DNA of 64,000 nucleotides. Source: Coptis chinensis. Taxonomy: Eukaryota > Streptophyta > Magnoliopsida > Ranunculales > Ranunculaceae. Shown piece by piece: positions 22,761 to 33,746 of this stretch. The position numbers and the translations under genes are program-made. The notes beneath the pieces were generated by a model. It did not search any database. It saw only the letters and a program-made list of their open reading frames with translations, and was not told the DNA's origin. Each line of letters starts with the position of its first letter. Positions within the stretch are counted from its first letter, which is position 1. The stretch spans positions 68,145,001 through 68,209,000 of the forward strand of contig CM027384.1 in NCBI GenBank assembly GCA_015680905.1, in the 5' to 3' direction.

Positions 22761-24008
22761 TCAACAAGTATCTAGTTCGAGAGGATATCTTGAGTACACG
22801 AATCAACAAACATCTAGTTCAAGATCGAGTGGTGTGGAAACCTCATCAGAGTGGGAAATTCACGTCGAGAAGTGCATATGAAGCCCTGAGGGTAAAAGAT
22901 GTAAAAGTTAGATGGCAGAGAGTTGTGTGGGGCAGATGGGTTATCCCAAGACACTCCTTTACGACCTGGCAGCTGTTTTCTAATAGCTTATCAACGCAAG
23001 ATAGGCTGGTGCACAAAAAAATCCTCAATTCCTCCTACTGCTGCTTGTGCAACCAAAGTCGAGAATATTCAAATCATCTCTTCTTTGAATGCGCGTATTC
23101 GCGAGAGATCTTTGATGGTATAAAATCAGTCCTGGGCATAATAACGGATGTTAGAAGTTCAAATAGGGAGTGGTCATCGCTGCTGAGGTTATGTAGAGGA
23201 TCCAGCTTCATGGCAGATACTTATAAGGTCTATATATGCTTGTGAGTTGATGGGATATGGAAAGAAAGGAATGGGAGAAGGTTCAAGAGTAGGGAGAGAC
23301 CAGCGAAAATAGTCCCGAGGAAAATCGTGAGAGAAACAAAGAGGTATGTTGAGACGTATGGCGGTGAGATTGAAGATTCATTTGGAAGCTAGACGCCTTT
23401 GCCGGACATTAGGAATTCGGGTAAAGTTCGAGGAGAAAGGAAGAGGCGAGAGTGCAAGTGGCTTCCTCCGGAGGAAGGGGGTAAAAGCTAAACGCAGATG
23501 GTGCTTTGACGGTGGAGGGTCCGCCATGGAGGTATAATCGAGAACAGTCAAGGAGAGGTGGTAGCAGCCTATCACGGGAAGCGGTGATGTACAAGTTGTT
23601 ATCTATCATCGGGAGCTGAAAGCAATCACGATTGGACTCGAGCTATGCAATGAATTAGGATATAAAAAGGTGGAAGTTGAAACCGACTCCTTTACAAAGA
23701 GTGAATATCATCACAAAATTGCAAAACCACCATGGACTTATTGAATTTGGAAGCCATGATATCAAAGTTAGTTGCCACATTAAGCTCCGCTCTTTTAGCA
23801 TGTTTTCGGGAAGCTAACAAGCCCGCAGATTTATTTTGCGGGGCTTAAGATTTCTCATTGTGAATGACTTAGTAAAGTTTACTCCTCCCCTAGATAGAGA
23901 ATTGTATAGACTCATAGAGGAGGATGCTATAGGTCACGATCTATGTAAGACTTGGTTGATTTATACGGTGTGGAATTCGGCCTAACCCTAGCTTATCTTT
24001 AAAAAAAA
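22761..24008 (+). mobile_element. 5'-truncated LINE with poly(A) tail and target duplication
   Basis: The 20 bases at 22741-22760 (CTTCAATTCCAATGACAGAA) recur at 24012-24031, extended by a few shared As. Between them is the 3' part of a plant L1-type LINE ending in an 11-A run at 24000-24010. Truncated 5' end, poly(A) and a long target duplication are the marks of target-primed reverse transcription. The duplicated target includes an ATG that is in frame with the NUP214-like exon on the right. Confidence 0.9.
22825..23880 (+). pseudogene. LINE ORF2 3' part: zinc-binding RVT domain and RNase H
   Basis: 22825-23247 encodes the zf-RVT domain found after plant LINE reverse transcriptases: RVVWKPHQSGKFTSRSAYEA, IPRHSFTTWQLFSNSLSTQD, and the zinc motif CCLCNQSREYSNHLFFEC. 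After a TGA at 23245 the sequence continues in mixed frames with an RNase H of the RVT_3 type: ELKAITIGLELCNELGYKK near 23610, VEVETDS, and FREANKPADLFCGA near 23805. Frameshifts and stops show decay. The reverse transcriptase itself is missing because of 5' truncation. Confidence 0.8.
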
Positions 24009-24022
24009 AAACTTCAATTCCA

Positions 24023-24503
24023 ATGACAGAAACGAAAGAAGAAGAAGAATAAAAGAGTGTCATCTAATTATACGAATAAGTAAAAGAAGGAGATTTCAAA
24101 GAATTAGAAGACATGTTTTTCAAAAAAATTGGTCATTCCATTCTTTTAAAACCTCAACCTTTCACTTTCGATCTTCAAAACCCACCAACACATCCATTAG
24201 TAGTATCAGAAAACCCTCCAGCTCTATTTCTCGCTCATTCTCAAGGTAAAACTTTTTATTTATTGTGAATTAGGGTTTTATCTTATTAATTGAATTGCAA
24301 TTTTCTAGGGTTTTATGTGGGAGAACTAAGGATGTTATCAAGGGCGAAAAGAGAAAAAGGGTTGTTGTATTGAGGAGATGAGTGTTGTTGATGTAAAAAT
24401 TGGTAGAGTTCATATTGTAGCTATGTCCAAAGATTGTTTGACATTGGCGGCTTGTGTTGGTGCGAAAATTTACTTATTCGAGATTGAGTCGCTTTTGAAT
24501 AAG
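24023..24503 (+). pseudogene. NUP214: NUP214-like nucleoporin gene fragment, two exons with intron
   Basis: Exon 1 (in frame from ATG at 24023 but with three TAA stops before 24080) encodes KELEDMFFKKIGHSILLKPQ, FDLQNPPTHPLVVSENPPAL and FLAHSQ. A 63-bp intron with GTAAAA and TTTTCTAG borders (24246-24308) follows. Exon 2 (24309-24503) encodes GFYVG, RTKDVIKG and, after two small shifts, EEMSVVDVKIGRVHIVAMSK and IYLFEIESLLNK, then a GT donor. Order and motifs match the start of the beta-propeller of plant Nup214 (LNO1 in Arabidopsis), a cytoplasmic-side nuclear pore protein for mRNA export. Later exons are not seen. Because the intron is kept, the copy is DNA-derived rather than a processed pseudogene. 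Family match is from memory. Confidence 0.65.
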
Positions 24504-24594
24504 GTATAATGTTGTTGAAATTTTGAATTTGTTGTTGTTGTTTTGGATTTTGTGGTAATTATTTTCCAGTATTTGTGATAGATATTAGATTGGA

Positions 24595-25325
24595 AAATTG
24601 GGCAAATGCATACTTTCGCGGTCCTAGATACAGTGAGATGTGCTCGACACTAGCTAAATGTACGTTTCAATGCATGGACTACTAAGGAGCATTTCATGCC
24701 TATTACTCCTATGCTTTTGGAATCATGGAAAAGATGATGGGAATGAGTTGGAACAGATTGGAGGAGTCTATGAAATGGAATTCCATTTTATGTTAAAAAA
24801 TGGAGATAGTATTGGCTAGCAAGGTTGAAGCTGCAAGGACTTTGAGGGTGGTTAGATCCAATGAAAATCAATTTCAAGTTCATAGTGACGTTATTCATTC
24901 AGACTTGGGATATTTTTCTCAGCAATGACTTCCGTGGTAGTGGAGTTTTTCAAAGTTCAGGGGGTGTGACCGCCCCCACACGCACCCCCCTAGTTCCATC
25001 TATGCATTCAGTTGATTTGATGAATAGAACATGTACTTGTAACTATTGGCGTATCGATAATTTCCCTTACATACATGTTATCGCCTTTATTGGTAGTAAG
25101 GGTGATGAAGGATATACGATGATCGCGTTTAGGCAATGTTATAGCTACATTGATGAAGGATATACGGTGATCGCGTTTAGGCAATGTTATTCACATTCTA
25201 TCAAGCTAGTTCCGAATGGTTCTATGCCAAGACATATACTTGATTCTCCTGTGGTTTATCCATGTAGTTTGAAGATTGATCCAGATAAACTCAAGAAGAA
25301 AAGAATTGAAGGTGTGATTCGTTAG
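24595..25325 (+). pseudogene. MULE transposase C-terminal fragment
   Basis: Frame pieces give WANAYFRGPRYSEMCSTLAK, then KVEAARTLRVVRSNENQFQV, and from 25020 NRTCTCNYWRIDNFPYIHVIAF. This is the end of a MuDR-type transposase with its SWIM zinc finger; the third metal ligand is Tyr (PYIH) where the family has Cys. After it, DEGYTMIAFRQCYS and DEGYTVIAFRQCYS form a tandem duplication of about 51 bp. The final open part runs to 25325. An odd C-rich stretch at about 24968-24990 interrupts the fragment. It lies 90 bp after the NUP214-like exon on the same strand. Confidence 0.7.
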
Positions 25326-25329
25326 TCTA

Positions 25330-26445
25330 TGATCAGTTTTGATGTTCTTGGCAAACCATATTTTTTTTGTTATCTTAATTGAGATTTTTAAGTTTGGTCT
25401 TCTGACATTTGTTAATGAGAAATTGATACTCATTGTATACTTTTATTGAATGTTGATACTCATTTGAGATTATTTGCTAGTCGGTTTGTTTTATTTTTCA
25501 TTTGTTATAATGGAATTTCATAGTCTGTGAAATGATTCATGTTGCAGTCGTAATTGAGAGTGCAACATCCATGTTGCAGTCGTAATTGACAATGCAACAT
25601 TCATGTCGAAGTCAAAATTCACTATTTTCTCTTGCAAATTCATTTTTTTCTGTTTTTGTCCGACCTGAGCTGATAATGCGCTGATCTGATGAACGACTTG
25701 GCTGAGGATGACCTGGCGGAGGAGGACCTGGTTGATAGAAGACATGACTGATGACAACCTGGCTGATGGAAGGCTGATGGATGACCTGGCGGAGGTCTTT
25801 GCATGAGATATGGTTGAGGTTTTGATATAGCTCTGTGATGAGTTGTGCTGGTGTGCGTTTCTCCTCATTGATATAGGTCCATAGATTAGCATGTTCTAAA
25901 ATGTCTGTTTGAGATTGGTTGAACCAACACCTTAGTTGACCCGGTAGGGAGCAACCTGTAAGCTGGATTCCTAGATCTGTATTGTTACCGATTCGCCGTA
26001 AAAGAACGTGTGACATGGTGGTAGTTGCAGCCTTCGAGTCAGTACTGGATCGACTGCAAGTGATATGTAAGTAAGAAGTATATCTTGCAACATAGAAGTG
26101 CGTACAGATTATCCGAACTGATCTAAAGATTAAAAATTAGTATAAATGAAGGATAGTTGAATGTAGACTTATCTCTTAGAACACTGACTTTTCACTTGTT
26201 GTTATTGATAATCCACACCAGTGTCATGGAAACTTCAATGGCATGTTGGTTGGATCCTAAACCTAACCTGGATGCTATATTTAAACTTCCATTCATCGAT
26301 TCTGCAGTTTGTTTTTCTCCAATTGTCACTTGCAAATCTATAATTTCGGTAGCTTTTCTTTTCGATTACCGCGCTTTGTGAGCTTGAAAATTGAAAATTT
26401 TAGAGAGGTTGAGAGAGTTAAGTGGATGAATTTTCAAGTATTTCG
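25330..26445 (-). other. Leader-like region beyond a gypsy primer site, unassigned
   Basis: On - this follows the primer site at 26446-26463. Two overlapping open frames (26016-25612 and 25892-25518) share a stretch made of repeated CTGATGACCTGG-like units, giving low-complexity Ser/Pro/Gln-rich protein without a known domain. Near 25535-25610 the sequence CATGTTGCAGTCGTAATTGA is repeated. I cannot support a gene here. Confidence 0.35.
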
Positions 26446-26463
26446 ATCCACATACGACGCCAA
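26446..26463 (-). promoter_or_regulatory. Primer-binding-site-like sequence of a gypsy element
   Basis: On - TTGGCGTCGTATGTGGAT follows directly on an LTR-like end (CTACA). It resembles the TTGGCGCCGTCTGTGGG site common in plant Tat-type elements, with C-to-T and other changes. Confidence 0.5.
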
Positions 26464-26890
26464 TGTAGAGGTAGTATTTGTTCGACTGAACTCGGTTATG
26501 TCGAGCTGCCTACGTATAGTACCGAGTTCTTTAGTAAACTCGAATCAAGTCAGACGTAGTTCAAGCTTTTGATTGGTTGATTGGATGAGAGATGGAGATA
26601 GATGATCAAGAAGATGGAGAATTGGCCTCACTTGAGAATGGAGAAGACGCCTCTTTTTATAGGCGTAGATCTCCCTTTTGCACTGTCTTGATGATTGCTT
26701 TTACTCCTTTCGTTAAGAAGTAACGATCTCTCATTAATGATGCTGTTGACTAGCTTGCAGCGGTTACGTTTCCTAGGTCATTTGGGCGACCTGACCTTAA
26801 GTCGTATGCACGACCTGCTTGTAGTCTGTCACGAGTGGTTGAGAGTGGAGGGTACTGACAGTACGTGCATGGTCTACAGACACAAAAACA
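26464..26890 (-). repeat. Gypsy-type LTR on -, left without a partner
   Basis: Ends in CA next to the primer site at 26463. A TATA box (CCTATAAAAAGAGG on -, about 26650-26663) sits ~190 bases before that end, followed by TTCTCC- and CATCTTC-rich leader sequence. The start near 26890 (TGTCTGTAGACC on -) is a guess. No second LTR or pol of this element is visible; 26,891-27,643 holds nothing I recognise. Confidence 0.5.
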
Positions 26891-27994
26891 TCAAAAGAAA
26901 GTCGTCATAGTCGATGATAAAGCTATGGAACACCTTAAACACACATTAGATTTCTGTAATAATGTTTTCCACATTGGTGTTTGGCGCTGTAACGTTATAC
27001 TGTTGTTAGGGTTCACTTATGATGAGTATAATGTGTGAACCTTTTATCTTCTTAATTTTTTTAACATTATTTATTATTTGTAGTAAAATGTTTTATTAGT
27101 GACCTTCAATGAATTGCTTCTTTTGGCACTTTGACAGGGTTGAAATTGATGTCGTTGTAAGTTGAACATGGATATAGTGATAGTGTTAAAGCTTAGTGCT
27201 AATTTGAAGTTGAGATGGTGAAGGTTGTGGATAAGATGAGAGATTATTGATGAGATTGAAGGATGTCGAAGCATTGGTAACAAATTGAACGCATTGGTCC
27301 TATTTTTTTTTCTAATCGACTGTTAAAAATTTAGTACAAACTTCTATGTAATGGTGGGCTTCTTACATTAAGTGACAGTAACATGGCCATTTTCTTTCTT
27401 TGCAATTGTTATACTTGGTTCATTATTTTCTGTCGAAGGCATTGTAGAAGCTTTTTAAACATATGTTAAAAGGAGGCAAAACTGAAAGTACAATTGGAAT
27501 ATTTCTTTATATAAACCTTTGTTTAATTAGCAATTTTATAGACAATTTGAGTTCCATCAGTACATATAATCAATCACGTGTTTTTTGGCTAGTAATAATA
27601 ATAAAGGATTACGTTATGACAATTTTTTTGAGAATGAAAAAAGTTAGAGCATCATCAATGCATTTCTAAATTTTGTTGTGACACCTCAGCATTTTTTGTG
27701 CATAAAAATGGTTAAAAACGAGTCAAGTACCAACGCAAAATCCAAAAATTTCTTGTTTCGATTTCACACGACACAAGTTGTCCCATCTAGACATTTTTTT
27801 TTTATAAACGGCAAAAGTTGTCCCGTCCATCATTTCCCTCAATTTCTATTCTATGGCGCCAAACCATTTTCGCTCCCATCGTTTCCCTCCATTTTCTACG
27901 CTATATATAAGATCAATCACAGGTGAAGCATTCATATATTTTTTCATTTCTTAATCTCCTTTCATCATCAGTCATAAACTTTTTATATTTTGTC

Positions 27995-28243
27995 ATGGGT
28001 TCTAGTAGTTATAATAGCAATTGGTGTGAAAGAGAAAGTGAATTAATTTTCGACGACGATGATGAAAATACCGCAATCGTTCAACAAATGCAAAATGATG
28101 CAGTTGTAGTGACGTCAATGATTCCAGCTTTCAACGCTTTATCTGTACCAAAATGGGGTGGATCTGTTGATGGTAGAGAATACACTAATCGCGATCGTGT
28201 TGGTGCGCATGAACGGTTGGTGGCTGATTATTTTGCTGCTAGA
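27995..28243 (+). pseudogene. PIF/Harbinger transposase, N-terminal part
   Basis: ATG at 27995 starts MGSSSYNSNWCERESELIFD; later AHERLVADYFAA leads straight into the LTR of the Athila-like element. The downstream half resumes at 37503. This N-terminal part matches the acidic start and RDRVGAHERLV region typical of plant PIF transposases. Confidence 0.8.
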
Positions 28244-29397
28244 TGATAAAAGCCCAAAACTGTAGTTTTAACCCCTTAATAATCATACTTTTAGACCAAT
28301 TATGTGAGTAATAATTAAGAGTTAATACTGATTACGTGTTTTTATGTATTTCAGGCTTCAAAGTCTATTATGTGCAGAAATGTGCCACTTTAGCGAGATA
28401 AAGGAGCAAAGGTCGGTTGCTAAGGAGTTCTGTGAATAAAGGCCAAGATTCAAGGAGACAAAGCCTTTGTAAAGCCCCGGCCAAAAGCTGAAAAGTCAAC
28501 ACGGGCGTAAAAACATTGCACAAGTCGAGAACTTCGAAGCGTCGTATCTTTGAACTCAGACCTCGGAATTGGGCCTACCTTACGTCAAAACGACCGGCTC
28601 GGAAAGACCTTTCCAATGGTCTAAGCCTTGGCCCAATCAAAGGAGCAGAAGTGGACAAAAAGTCTGTCGAAGTCAACTGCAGCTGAAGAGGCCTTTTTGG
28701 ACTGAAAGTATTGGGTTTTGGGCCTGATTCTCTGGCCCAAAACGTGGCTCCAAGCCCATGCACGATTTTTGGATCTGAACATATAAAAACAAAAGCTTAG
28801 CTCTTTGTTAATGGTAGATAGTTATGTTATAAAATAAGTTAGGTTAGGAAGCTAATGTTAATGGAGTTTAGGGTTAGAAAAAGATAGATCTAGATCTAGT
28901 TTTGAGTTTTATCCCATTAATTAATTAGTTTTCATACATTGTTTTAATATAGATTATTGAATCATTGTTACTTTTCATTAGATTAATAAAGTTAGTTGTT
29001 TTTTATAATCTAGCTTCATTTTTCATTAAACATCTATTGCAATTCATTGATTTAGTATTTGTCACTATTAGTTTAAATCAATTCTTACATGAGTAGTTTC
29101 CTTTTAAATTCGAACAAGCAAAGTTCAACCCTTTATACCATGTCTTGTTTGATTTGCTTGGGAAATGATAGTATAATGATATTAGAAAATTCACATCACA
29201 CACTACTCTCACATTGTTCTTTGTGTCGAGTAGTTGAATTCTAATTAAGTCTTGAGGGTTTAAGAGTGGAGCGAATCCCGACTCTCTTATATTACCGTTA
29301 TTGAGAGTAGGAATATTGATATAAATAACGTATTTACGTAAATTGATTATTTGTGTTTACGCATAGATAGTTAGAATACGTAAAATAACTGTTATCA
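28244..29397 (+). repeat. 5' LTR of the Athila-like element
   Basis: TG...CA ends with 6-bp inverted termini. TATA box ATATAAAAA near 28781 followed by the transcribed part. A stretch AGTTTAGGGTTAG near 28865 is not telomeric repeat. Confidence 0.95.
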
Positions 29398-29399
29398 AA

Positions 29400-29412
29400 T
29401 GGCGCCGCTGCC
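29400..29412 (+). promoter_or_regulatory. Primer binding site
   Basis: TGGCGCCGCTGCC, two bases after the 5' LTR. It resembles the TGGCGCCGTTGCC site of Athila elements, where a tRNA-Asp primer is reported. Confidence 0.75.
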
Positions 29413-30610
29413 ATCTTAATCTCGTTCAAGACAAGAATTCAATTGCTTGAATCCAAGGGGCAATCCCCCATTCTCTACCCACCCACCCTTTTAATTTTTC
29501 ATTCTTATTTCTTGAATTTTCTGAACTGTTCATTGTTTTAGGCATAGGGGCTGCGGATTCACAGAGAAAAATACTGCGGTGAAGGTATTTCTAAATTTTC
29601 GAAAATTCTGAAAATTTTCAGACATAATATTTAATGTGTTGTTGATTTACTGGAATATTTTCAGATTTTTCAAAGTTGGTTTACCTTGTGAAAAAAAATA
29701 CGATCTTTACAGTGCTGCATTTCAGTTTTCACACCGTATGTTCTTGAAAAACAGACGAGTAAGGTTACTTAGGGAGTTCTAAAAATTCTATAATTTTTAC
29801 AGGAGTATCTATCCTAATTCAGAAGTTTTTAGTTAAAATTTGACGAGTTTTTTATTTGTTTTAACCTCCTAAATAGTAGAGTGTTTCCAGTGTGTTTCTG
29901 CAGTGTTGCAAACACTTAATATCTGGAACACCAGCCGATAAGGAGAGGTTATAGAACTCCAATTGCTCTAAATTTTTAACAGGAACAAGTAGGATCTGTC
30001 AGGAGTCTCCAGTAAAAATTTGGAAATTTTTGGCTTTGTTTTGATGGGTTAACCATTCGGTTGTTTGTATTGTGTCCGAAAACTGTTTTGCAAATTTTGC
30101 AGGGCAGTGGAGGGACTTTCATAGCTCCGATTGATCTGAAATTTTACAGGCTACTTGATAGATGTCTTAGAAAATTACTGTAAAAATTTCAAATTTTTTG
30201 GAGTATGATAAAAGGCCTAAAACTCGAAAACCCTTAAGCGCGACCCGCGCCCAAACCGAGCGCGACCGCGGCCAAAACACTGGACATTCGAAAAAACAGA
30301 GGGCACCCGCGCCCAAACAGAGGGCACCTGCGCCCTCGAAGGAAAATTCAGCGTGAACAGCCCAATTTTCACAGGTTAGTTCAAATTTCTATTTCTTCAA
30401 GTTATTCAGTGTTTCTAACTTGTTAAATACACTGAGATTGCGTATACAAGACGCTATTCAAACGCGTAGCAAGGAGGCATTCAGGTACTCCTTCTTCCAC
30501 TTCTCGCCTCTTCTGTCAGAGGAGTTTTAATTCTAGTATAATCAGGCTTGTTTTTCGTAGAAATAAATACAACACGCCTATCTAGAATTTCACACACTAC
30601 ACTTGCATCA
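29413..30610 (+). other. Leader of the Athila-like element
   Basis: Non-coding. It repeats motifs such as AAATTTTTACAGG/AAATTTTACAGG at about 29796, 29970 and 30150, i.e. a diverged tandem series, and contains a GC-rich block at 30236-30345 built from GCGCGACCCGCGCCCAAAC-like units. Confidence 0.6.
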
Positions 30611-31960
30611 ATGGCTAAAAAACAAGAGACTCCTCTCTCTGATTTTTATAAAGCCCTAAACGATGGCCCTAAGTCGCGGCATCGTTCTTCTTGCAGACCC
30701 TAGTGGGGGATTTTCGAATCCCCTAATATATTTAACTTGTTACCAGTTTTCATGGTTTAGACCACAAGAAGCCTTACTTACCAAACATACGCGTAGGATA
30801 GACCAAGTTCTCACTACATTCCATCATCCTAGCGTAAGTCCGGATCAAGTTAAACTTAGGGTGTTTCCTTTCACCCTAGCCGACAAGACGGCGTCTTGGT
30901 TAACTGCCCAAACGCCAAAACTCGTGGACTCATGGGCTCAACTTGTTCAATTGTTCATGGAACAATTTTACCCACCACTAAAGACAGATGAAATGCTTCA
31001 CAAGATTCATTTCTTGGCCCGGAATCCTCATGAATCCTTTTCGGAGGCTTGGAATCATTTCACTGATCTTCTCATTGAATGCCGCAAGATCATAATCTTT
31101 GCGAAAGACACGCTTGTTCATGCTTTCTTCAAGGGGCTTTCACATTATCATAAGGAGGTTTTAGATATCATGACTGGGGGTAGTTTTCTTAGTAAAGGAG
31201 CCTTGGAGGCTTATAAATTCTTAGAAGATCAATCTAAGAAGAATAACAATTGGGGAGGTAACGATTCCTCCCGGCTCCTCTCCTTCTTCTCTTGAGGTTA
31301 AACATGATCCCGAGCTTAAAACTCTTATTGATGCCCTCACTAAAAGGTAGATGCCATCTCTCGTTCAACAACAACCCACTCCAGTCATGAACATTAACTC
31401 TACTCGTTGTAATAATGCGCCGTAGTTTTGAGCATTCCGACTTCTATTGTCCTCTTGTCTATGCACAAACACACCACAACCATCACACTTCAACCCGGTT
31501 AACTCAACATCAAGGACAAGGGAACTTAGGTGACCGGAATAGAGGTTTAGTACCCATAACCCTTAACTATCAACATCAAGACATGAACGCCAACAAGCTT
31601 TTAATTCCAATACAACCATCTACGGACAAAGTAGTAGTGACCTTGTTGGAGAAACAAAATCAAATTATGTAACAAAACTCCAACTTGATGAAAGATCAAA
31701 GATGATCAAAACTCTAATATGATGAAACAAACGATGCAAATGATGCGATCTTTTGTGCCAAAAGGTTATTGACATGTCTTCTAACCAAAATAATAACCAA
31801 ACCGCGTGTTTCCAAGTCAAGCAAGTGCCTAATCCTAAGTTAACAAACACCGCCTTCAAAATAAAAAGTATTCAGTGTAATGGTAATATAAACCAAGGGG
31901 ACCTACAGGCAGTCACTACCCTTCGTTCAGGGAGAGTAGTTGATAACCAAGTGACTATGC
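30611..31960 (+). pseudogene. Athila-type gag, frameshifted
   Basis: ATG at 30611 opens MAKKQETPLSDFYKALNDGP, then the frame changes near 30660. The retrotransposon gag domain runs from about 30780 to 31260: FHHPSVSPDQVKLRVFPFTL, ADKTASWLTAQTPKLVDSWA, QFYPPLKTDEM and ESFSEAWNHFTDLLIECRK, GGSFLSKGALEAYKFLEDQ. Further on are QQQPTPVMNIN and, in another frame, FEHSDFYCPLVYAQ, and near 31900 LQAVTTLRSGRVVD, a landmark between gag and protease of Athila elements. Gag would form the particle shell in the cytoplasm. Stops at about 31293, 31348 and 31671 break it. Confidence 0.75.
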
Positions 31961-32057
31961 CTAAAGATCACCCGAAAACTATAAATGATACCATACCAAA
32001 TACTGTCATAGAAATTGAAGACCCTACACCTGTAGAGGTTCCAATATGGAAACCTAG

Positions 32058-32780
32058 TTGAAAATTAAAGTGATAAAAGATAAAGCAACGGTTAACAAAT
32101 ATGTTCCCCCTCATATTAGGTATAGGGATAAAACACCGCATGAACAACTAGATTTTCCTGTAGAAGGTGAAGTTAAGTCTATTGAGAGTTTTGTATATCA
32201 CATTAGTGCTTCCGACGATGTCATCCCTACACTAGTACATATCCCTCTTATGGAAGAAGACAAAGATCACAATTTTGACTCTTTGAACATAACTGAACTA
32301 GAGAAAGAATTTTCAACCCTGCCTTCTGACCATAGAAGAGATGGACTAAACCTCACAATAGACGAGATAGATGAATTCCTCAAAGATGGAGATGAATACC
32401 ATAATTATATGGATGCGAACAACCTAGATGAGGAATTCGACGAGTTTCTAAGAGCCTGTGATGATCCACCTTCTCAAGCACTACCTAGAGCACCACCCTA
32501 CCACCATCCACCTGAGTTAATCCCTCATAAAATCCAATCATTCTTCCCACCCTTTTCTTCTAACACTTATCCACATTCCAAGTATTTTCCAAAACCATTC
32601 ATTTACTCACGATCATTCACTTGGACAAATTCTTATTCAACTAGGTTGCGTCGTAGAAAGTTTTGGAGCTTGATTTTGTTTGGTGGTGCATTCCATGTTA
32701 ACTATTTATGGAAAGATCCACAATTGTTTAGATTATTGATATATGGGAAACTGCATGTAAATACATATATATCACTTTAA
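32058..32780 (+). CDS. Open 240-codon acidic ORF of the Athila-like element
   Basis: Follows the gag remnant after a stop. ATVNKYVPPHIRYRDKTPHE resembles the gag-protease linker of Athila elements (KPYVPP motif). The body is very acidic (LTIDEIDEFLKDGDEYHNYM; NLDEEFDEFLRACDDPP) and then Pro-rich. No protease active site or RT follows. It may be the open end of gag-pol before an internal deletion, or a non-coding stretch that remained open; I do not know a function. Confidence 0.35.
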   Translation: MKIKVIKDKATVNKYVPPHIRYRDKTPHEQLDFPVEGEVKSIESFVYHISASDDVIPTLVHIPLMEEDKDHNFDSLNITELEKEFSTLPSDHRRDGLNLTIDEIDEFLKDGDEYHNYMDANNLDEEFDEFLRACDDPPSQALPRAPPYHHPPELIPHKIQSFFPPFSSNTYPHSKYFPKPFIYSRSFTWTNSYSTRLRRRKFWSLILFGGAFHVNYLWKDPQLFRLLIYGKLHVNTYISL

Positions 32781-33746
32781 GTCTAGGGAATCTAACTTTA
32801 AAAGACCCACATTTTAAAACAAATTTTTACAAACCTGTTTTCAAAAAATTTGTTCAAAATGGGGGTGTTTGTTTTTCCATGCTTGATCACTAAACTTCCT
32901 ATTCTTATCCCCACCCTCGCTCCCTTTAAGAGTAGCTAGATTTCTCCTTGTTTGTTGTTTTGATGTTGTTTTTTATTATTTTTAGTAGATAGGATGTTAC
33001 GTTGTTAAATTCCATAGTTAACTTTGAATTTGGTAGTTAAATGTTATTTGAATTTCAATTTTAATATAATGTTGTTCTTTTTAAATTGTGCGTGGATTTT
33101 ATTATTAATCCCACCTTCCCGAATTGTTTGGGGGTGGTATTATTTATTCTATCATGATTTGTAGAAGATCCTCCATTTTAGAGTTTGTTTTGGAGTGTAA
33201 GTTGAGAATATTGTCATAATTGGCATACCTATGATTAGATGTGGTGGTAGGATGAAATCTAAGAGAGTTTAGAAGTTACTATTCTAAATCCAGTATAAAA
33301 GATACCAGGGTTGTTATAAAATCAAAAATATGGTTTGTTTCCGTTTTTGGGTTTGGAAATTTTCTATTCGAAATTGCCTTTAAATAATTTGGAAACTTGC
33401 CGATTCGTTTTGGAAGCTCAGAACCTATTTAAACTTCCTTCATTCTACACTCACAACCCACACTACACCCCACCATCATCTCTCACCTTTCACTCCAAGC
33501 TTTCCCTTCTTTTTTCCTCTTAAACTTCGCCCTTCAAGATTCTTACGAAGACTGCGCCCTAGACAATTTCAGAAAGTTTACTCGAGCCAATGACCCGCCC
33601 CAACTTGAGCGTGACTCGCCCAAACACTGTAACTCCAAAAACCTCAGAGCGCGACCCGCGCCCTGCCTTCTGTGAACACGGAAAATTCCAGTTTTTTGCG
33701 GGATGTTCCCTGGTGATTTGCAGCTGTTCCAGAGCATAGTTTTGAG
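32781..33746 (+). other. Non-coding interior of the Athila-like element
   Basis: AT-rich. Contains GGGGGTGTTTG near 32860 and GGGGGTGGTATT near 33129, as in Athila interiors, and at 33590-33665 GC-rich text (GAGCGCGACCCGCGCCCTGC) like that at 30236-30345. Confidence 0.5.

Noticed and set aside
25518-26016. Overlapping ORFs on - taken as a gag of the gypsy element with the LTR at 26.46 kb
   Set aside because: The text is a low-complexity repeat (CTGATGACCTGG-like units) without gag motifs, so I did not call a gene.
28855-28890. TTTAGGGTTAG as telomere-box promoter element
   Set aside because: One copy per LTR in an AT-rich leader; not enough to call a regulatory site.
32058-32780. Retroviral-type protease between gag and pol of the Athila-like element
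   Set aside because: No D(S/T)G active site in this ORF and no RT after it.
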